From CALDOK01 sp964481655 (lineage in GTDB: Bacteria; Myxococcota_A; UBA796; JAFGLY01): a DNA stretch of 64,000 bases. The number at the start of each line of letters is the position of its first letter. Position 1 is the first letter of the stretch. Of the stretch, positions 61,975 to 64,000 are shown piece by piece. The notes beneath the pieces are model-generated. The model saw only the letters and a list, made by a program, of their open reading frames with translations. It ran no database searches and was not told the DNA's origin. Position numbers and translations under genes: made by a program. Where the stretch lies: assembly GCA_964481655.1 (NCBI GenBank), contig CAYZVO010000011.1:1-64000 (forward strand), in the 5' to 3' direction.

Positions 61975-63297
61975 ATGGACACCAGCCAGCCCCAGCCGCA
62001 GGCGGCGCAGCCCGCGCCCCTCGCCCGGGACGAGATCCAGGTCCAGCTGCTCCGGCGGCAGCGGGCCCTGGCGTACCGGGAGAGCCTGCGCTGGGAGCCC
62101 CAGCGTCCGCCCGGGGACCGCGCCATGGCGCAGGCCCGCGCGAGCTGGGAGCGCTGGCTGGCCACCGAGATCCACATCACCGAGCACGCGGTGAGCGAGC
62201 TGCTCATGAGGGAGTGGCGCTACGAGGTGCGGAAGCGCAGCCCCGGACGCTCGGACCAGGTGATCGAGGACCGCCTGCAGGAGGCCCTGGCCCACGGCTG
62301 GACCGTCTCCGCCAGCACCGGCCTGGTGCGCATCATGGCTCCCCCCGGCAACACGAACCCGAAGGCATGGCGCCGACAGGTGGCGAAGAACCACGTGGTG
62401 TCGCAGATCCGCAAGCAGGTGACCCGGGAGCTGGCCCAGGACATCGCCCGGGACGGCCTGGGCTCCGACACCGCGAAGGCCATCCGCAGCAAGCACAAGG
62501 AGACCCTCGAGAAGGAGGGCGCCCGGATCTTCGAGATCGACGCCGAGGCCGTGCCCACCGCCTCCGTGGCGCCGACCCGGACCCTGCATGCGGTCCTGGC
62601 CGAGGGCTACAGCGGTCCCGCCCGCCGGCGCCTGCTGCTCGAGCTCGCCAGCGCCCTGCCCATCCGCCGGCGGGTGGCCCTGCTGCTGAAGGCCCACGCC
62701 GACCCCTGCTTCCTGGCCGCCCCGCTGGCCCGAGCTCTCCGGGAGCCGGAGGCCGCCGTGCGCGCCCGCCTCGAGGCCGCGGTCGACGGTGGATGGGACG
62801 AGCTGGACTGCACCCGCGCGCTCTACCCGACCCAAGCCCTCGCCAAGGCCCAGGAGGCCCACCGCAAGCAGCTCGAGCGAGGGCTCGAGCGCCTGGAGCA
62901 GCTCGCGCCCACCTGGCAGCTCGAGGCGTCGCTGCTGGCCATCGGGCCCCGCGACGCCCTGCTGGAGGCCACCGCGGTGCTGGACCCCCTGAACCAGGCC
63001 GCCTGTCGCATGACCCTGCGGCGCCCCCCGGCCTCGTCCATCGAGGTCCTGGCCGAGGCCCTCGGCGAGAAGACCGCCAGCGTGCACAAGCGCGTGGAGG
63101 CGGCTCGATCCGTCACCTGGCGCCCGGACGCCTGCGTCCGCGTGCTGTTCGACCCCCGTCGCGTCGATGTTCAGCCCCACGAAGTGGCGCTGAAGTTCGA
63201 CAAGAACGACAAGCTGGGCCCCGCCTGCGGTCGCTACGCGGCTCTGGTGGAGCACAGCAAGGCGCGCCTCGCCTTCGTCATGAGGCGCGCCCGATGA
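61975..63297 (+). CDS. Sigma factor-like protein (divergent sigma2/sigma4-type helices)
   Basis: 440 residues. Residues about 85-150 show Gln-Val-Ile-Glu-Asp-Arg-Leu-Gln-Glu-Ala, then Trp-Arg-Arg-Gln-Val-Ala-Lys-Asn-His-Val-Val-Ser-Gln-Ile-Arg-Lys, like sigma70 region 2 (D...VQE..., W....N....D..R). Two later stretches, Leu-Pro-Ile-Arg-Arg-Arg-Val-Ala-Leu-Leu-Leu and Leu-Asp-Pro-Leu-Asn-Gln-Ala-Ala-Cys-Arg, each followed by a helix-turn-helix with Val-x-x-Arg/Lys-x-x-Ala, are like region 4. The match is distant. If true, the protein may control genes of the upstream module; it could also be a non-sigma relative that binds RNA polymerase. It has no anti-sigma gene visible. Confidence 0.5.
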   Translation: MDTSQPQPQAAQPAPLARDEIQVQLLRRQRALAYRESLRWEPQRPPGDRAMAQARASWERWLATEIHITEHAVSELLMREWRYEVRKRSPGRSDQVIEDRLQEALAHGWTVSASTGLVRIMAPPGNTNPKAWRRQVAKNHVVSQIRKQVTRELAQDIARDGLGSDTAKAIRSKHKETLEKEGARIFEIDAEAVPTASVAPTRTLHAVLAEGYSGPARRRLLLELASALPIRRRVALLLKAHADPCFLAAPLARALREPEAAVRARLEAAVDGGWDELDCTRALYPTQALAKAQEAHRKQLERGLERLEQLAPTWQLEASLLAIGPRDALLEATAVLDPLNQAACRMTLRRPPASSIEVLAEALGEKTASVHKRVEAARSVTWRPDACVRVLFDPRRVDVQPHEVALKFDKNDKLGPACGRYAALVEHSKARLAFVMRRAR

Positions 63298-63366
63298 GAC
63301 TGTCCCGTTCCCAATCACCCCGAGCACCGGGAGGCCCTGCGCCTGCCGTGCTCGAGGAGCTTCGTC

Positions 63367-63855
63367 ATGTCCACGTCCTCCACCGACACCCTCGCCGCGC
63401 CCCACGCCCCAGCGCCGGCAACCCCCCCCCGAGAGCCCGAAGGCGCGCTGGAGCTGGCCTGCATCGCCGGCCTGCTGCAGCGAGCGGCGCCCGCCCACCC
63501 CGGCCTGTGCAGCGCTGAGCGCTGGCTCGACCGAGACGGCGCGGCGCTGATCCACCAGGGCCTCGACGCCGTCGCACAGCGTGAGCTCCAAGAGGCGGTC
63601 CTCAGCGAGGGCGCCGCCGCCCTCGATCGGCTCGACGCCCTCTGCGCCGCGGCGACCTGGGCCGACGCCACCGCGGCCCTGCGGCCGACCACCCTGGTGT
63701 TGACCCGCATCGCCCGCGCCTTCCCCGAGGACTGGGTGCACCTCGCGGCCGAGGCCACCCGGCGCCTGGCCGCCACCCCGCCCCGCCGCCGGGACCCCGC
63801 GAAGCCGCTGTGGGCCGCCATCGAGGCCAGCCCCTGGGCCCTCGGGGCGCTGTGA
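63367..63855 (+). CDS. Hypothetical protein at the end of the module
   Basis: 162 residues; GAGGAG precedes the ATG. A Pro/Ala-rich lead of about 25 residues is followed by a helical body (30-150), with Cys at 32, 48 and about 93. No family recognised. It lies 69 bases after the sigma-like gene and 48 bases before the edge gene, and may belong to the same transcript. Confidence 0.6.
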   Translation: MSTSSTDTLAAPHAPAPATPPREPEGALELACIAGLLQRAAPAHPGLCSAERWLDRDGAALIHQGLDAVAQRELQEAVLSEGAAALDRLDALCAAATWADATAALRPTTLVLTRIARAFPEDWVHLAAEATRRLAATPPRRRDPAKPLWAAIEASPWALGAL

Positions 63856-63903
63856 GCCACACCGCCTCGCCGCGACCCCGGGGGAGTGCTACCTTCCCCG
63901 GCG

Positions 63904-64000
63904 ATGATCCTCGATCCGACCCAAGCCGCAGCCAGGCTGCGGGACGCACAACGAGGCGAGGGAGACGCCGCCTGGGCCCGCGAACAGCTCGCGGCGGCCG
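63904..64000 (+). CDS. Start of a gene that runs out of the window (partial)
   Basis: An open frame from ATG 63904 to the window end encodes Met-Ile-Leu-Asp-Pro-Thr-Gln-Ala-Ala-Ala-Arg-Leu and continues as a helix with Ala/Arg/Glu. No clear ribosome binding site precedes it. Its position after the sigma-like gene and its neighbour suggests it continues the same operon. Confidence 0.45.
   Translation, partial: MILDPTQAAARLRDAQRGEGDAAWAREQLAAA

Noticed and set aside
61945..63741. 598-residue antisense ORF over the sigma-like gene
   Set aside because: Low-complexity shadow; the plus-strand ORFs have sensible starts and structure.

Overview
The window is very GC-rich, gene-dense bacterial DNA; most genes overlap by 1-4 bases (ATGA, GTGA, TGATG) or sit within a few dozen bases of each other. 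Several clues suggest a didermic, Myxococcota-like (former deltaproteobacterial) organism: many secreted proteins and lipoproteins, a partial protein at the left edge ending in a Cys-containing, hydrophobic, poly-Arg sorting tail like MYXO-CTERM, an alpha-2-macroglobulin/PBP1C pair, and very long antisense shadow ORFs. This is inference from style; there is no rRNA or marker gene here to fix the taxonomy. I saw no tRNA, rRNA, CRISPR array or insertion sequence.

Left part (1-21 kb). After the edge gene come a secreted unknown protein and a lipoprotein alpha-2-macroglobulin translationally coupled to penicillin-binding protein 1C. Next are a PLP-dependent trans-sulfuration enzyme, a secreted protein with an NCYAWA motif and a GAF-domain protein with a Cys-rich tail. 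A minus-strand group follows: two M23 peptidases, a membrane protein, and a fusion of a DUF1460 amidase-like domain to an M15 carboxypeptidase. A plus-strand beta-propeller protein then converges with an HNH nuclease/methyltransferase pair.

Middle (21.5-33 kb). Seven minus-strand genes overlap end to end (30620 down to 21543): a PHP-domain lipoprotein, a sulfatase-fold protein with Thr at the nucleophile position, an N-acetylmuramoyl-L-alanine amidase, an M23 lipoprotein, two PQQ-type propellers and a C45-like hydrolase. Divergent to it is a soluble lytic transglycosylase lipoprotein. Seven to nine wall-active proteins within 32 kb make cell-wall remodelling the main theme of this half.

Second plus-strand operon (32.9-42.8 kb). 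RDD membrane protein, M48 peptidase, small membrane protein, GDPD-like protein, a 1745-residue STAND/NACHT-like NTPase with a HEPN-like RNxxxH motif, a lipoprotein and a CysQ-like phosphatase. It converges with a phosphatase-like lipoprotein gene that appears to be split by a one-base frameshift, and then with a VirD4/HerA-type ATPase and a membrane protein. A short plus-strand group of two membrane proteins and an extremely basic secreted protein ends in a 98-bp palindrome that contains the stop codons of both convergent genes.

Right part (52.4 kb to the edge) holds the most interesting locus: an operon-like run starting behind a promoter region rich in dyad symmetry. In order it encodes a 47-residue protein ending in Gly, an E2-like protein with an H...DGFIC motif, a JAB(MPN+)-E1(ThiF) fusion, a two-AAA Hsp100 unfoldase with an LGF tripeptide where ClpP-binding loops occur, a PPP-type phosphatase, a P-loop GTPase, a 951-residue GTPase-associated partner, a sigma-factor-like protein and two further unknown proteins. 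I interpret it as a ubiquitin-like conjugation/deconjugation module joined to an unfoldase and a GTPase switch, possibly a conflict (defence) or protein-quality system that has not been described in this arrangement.
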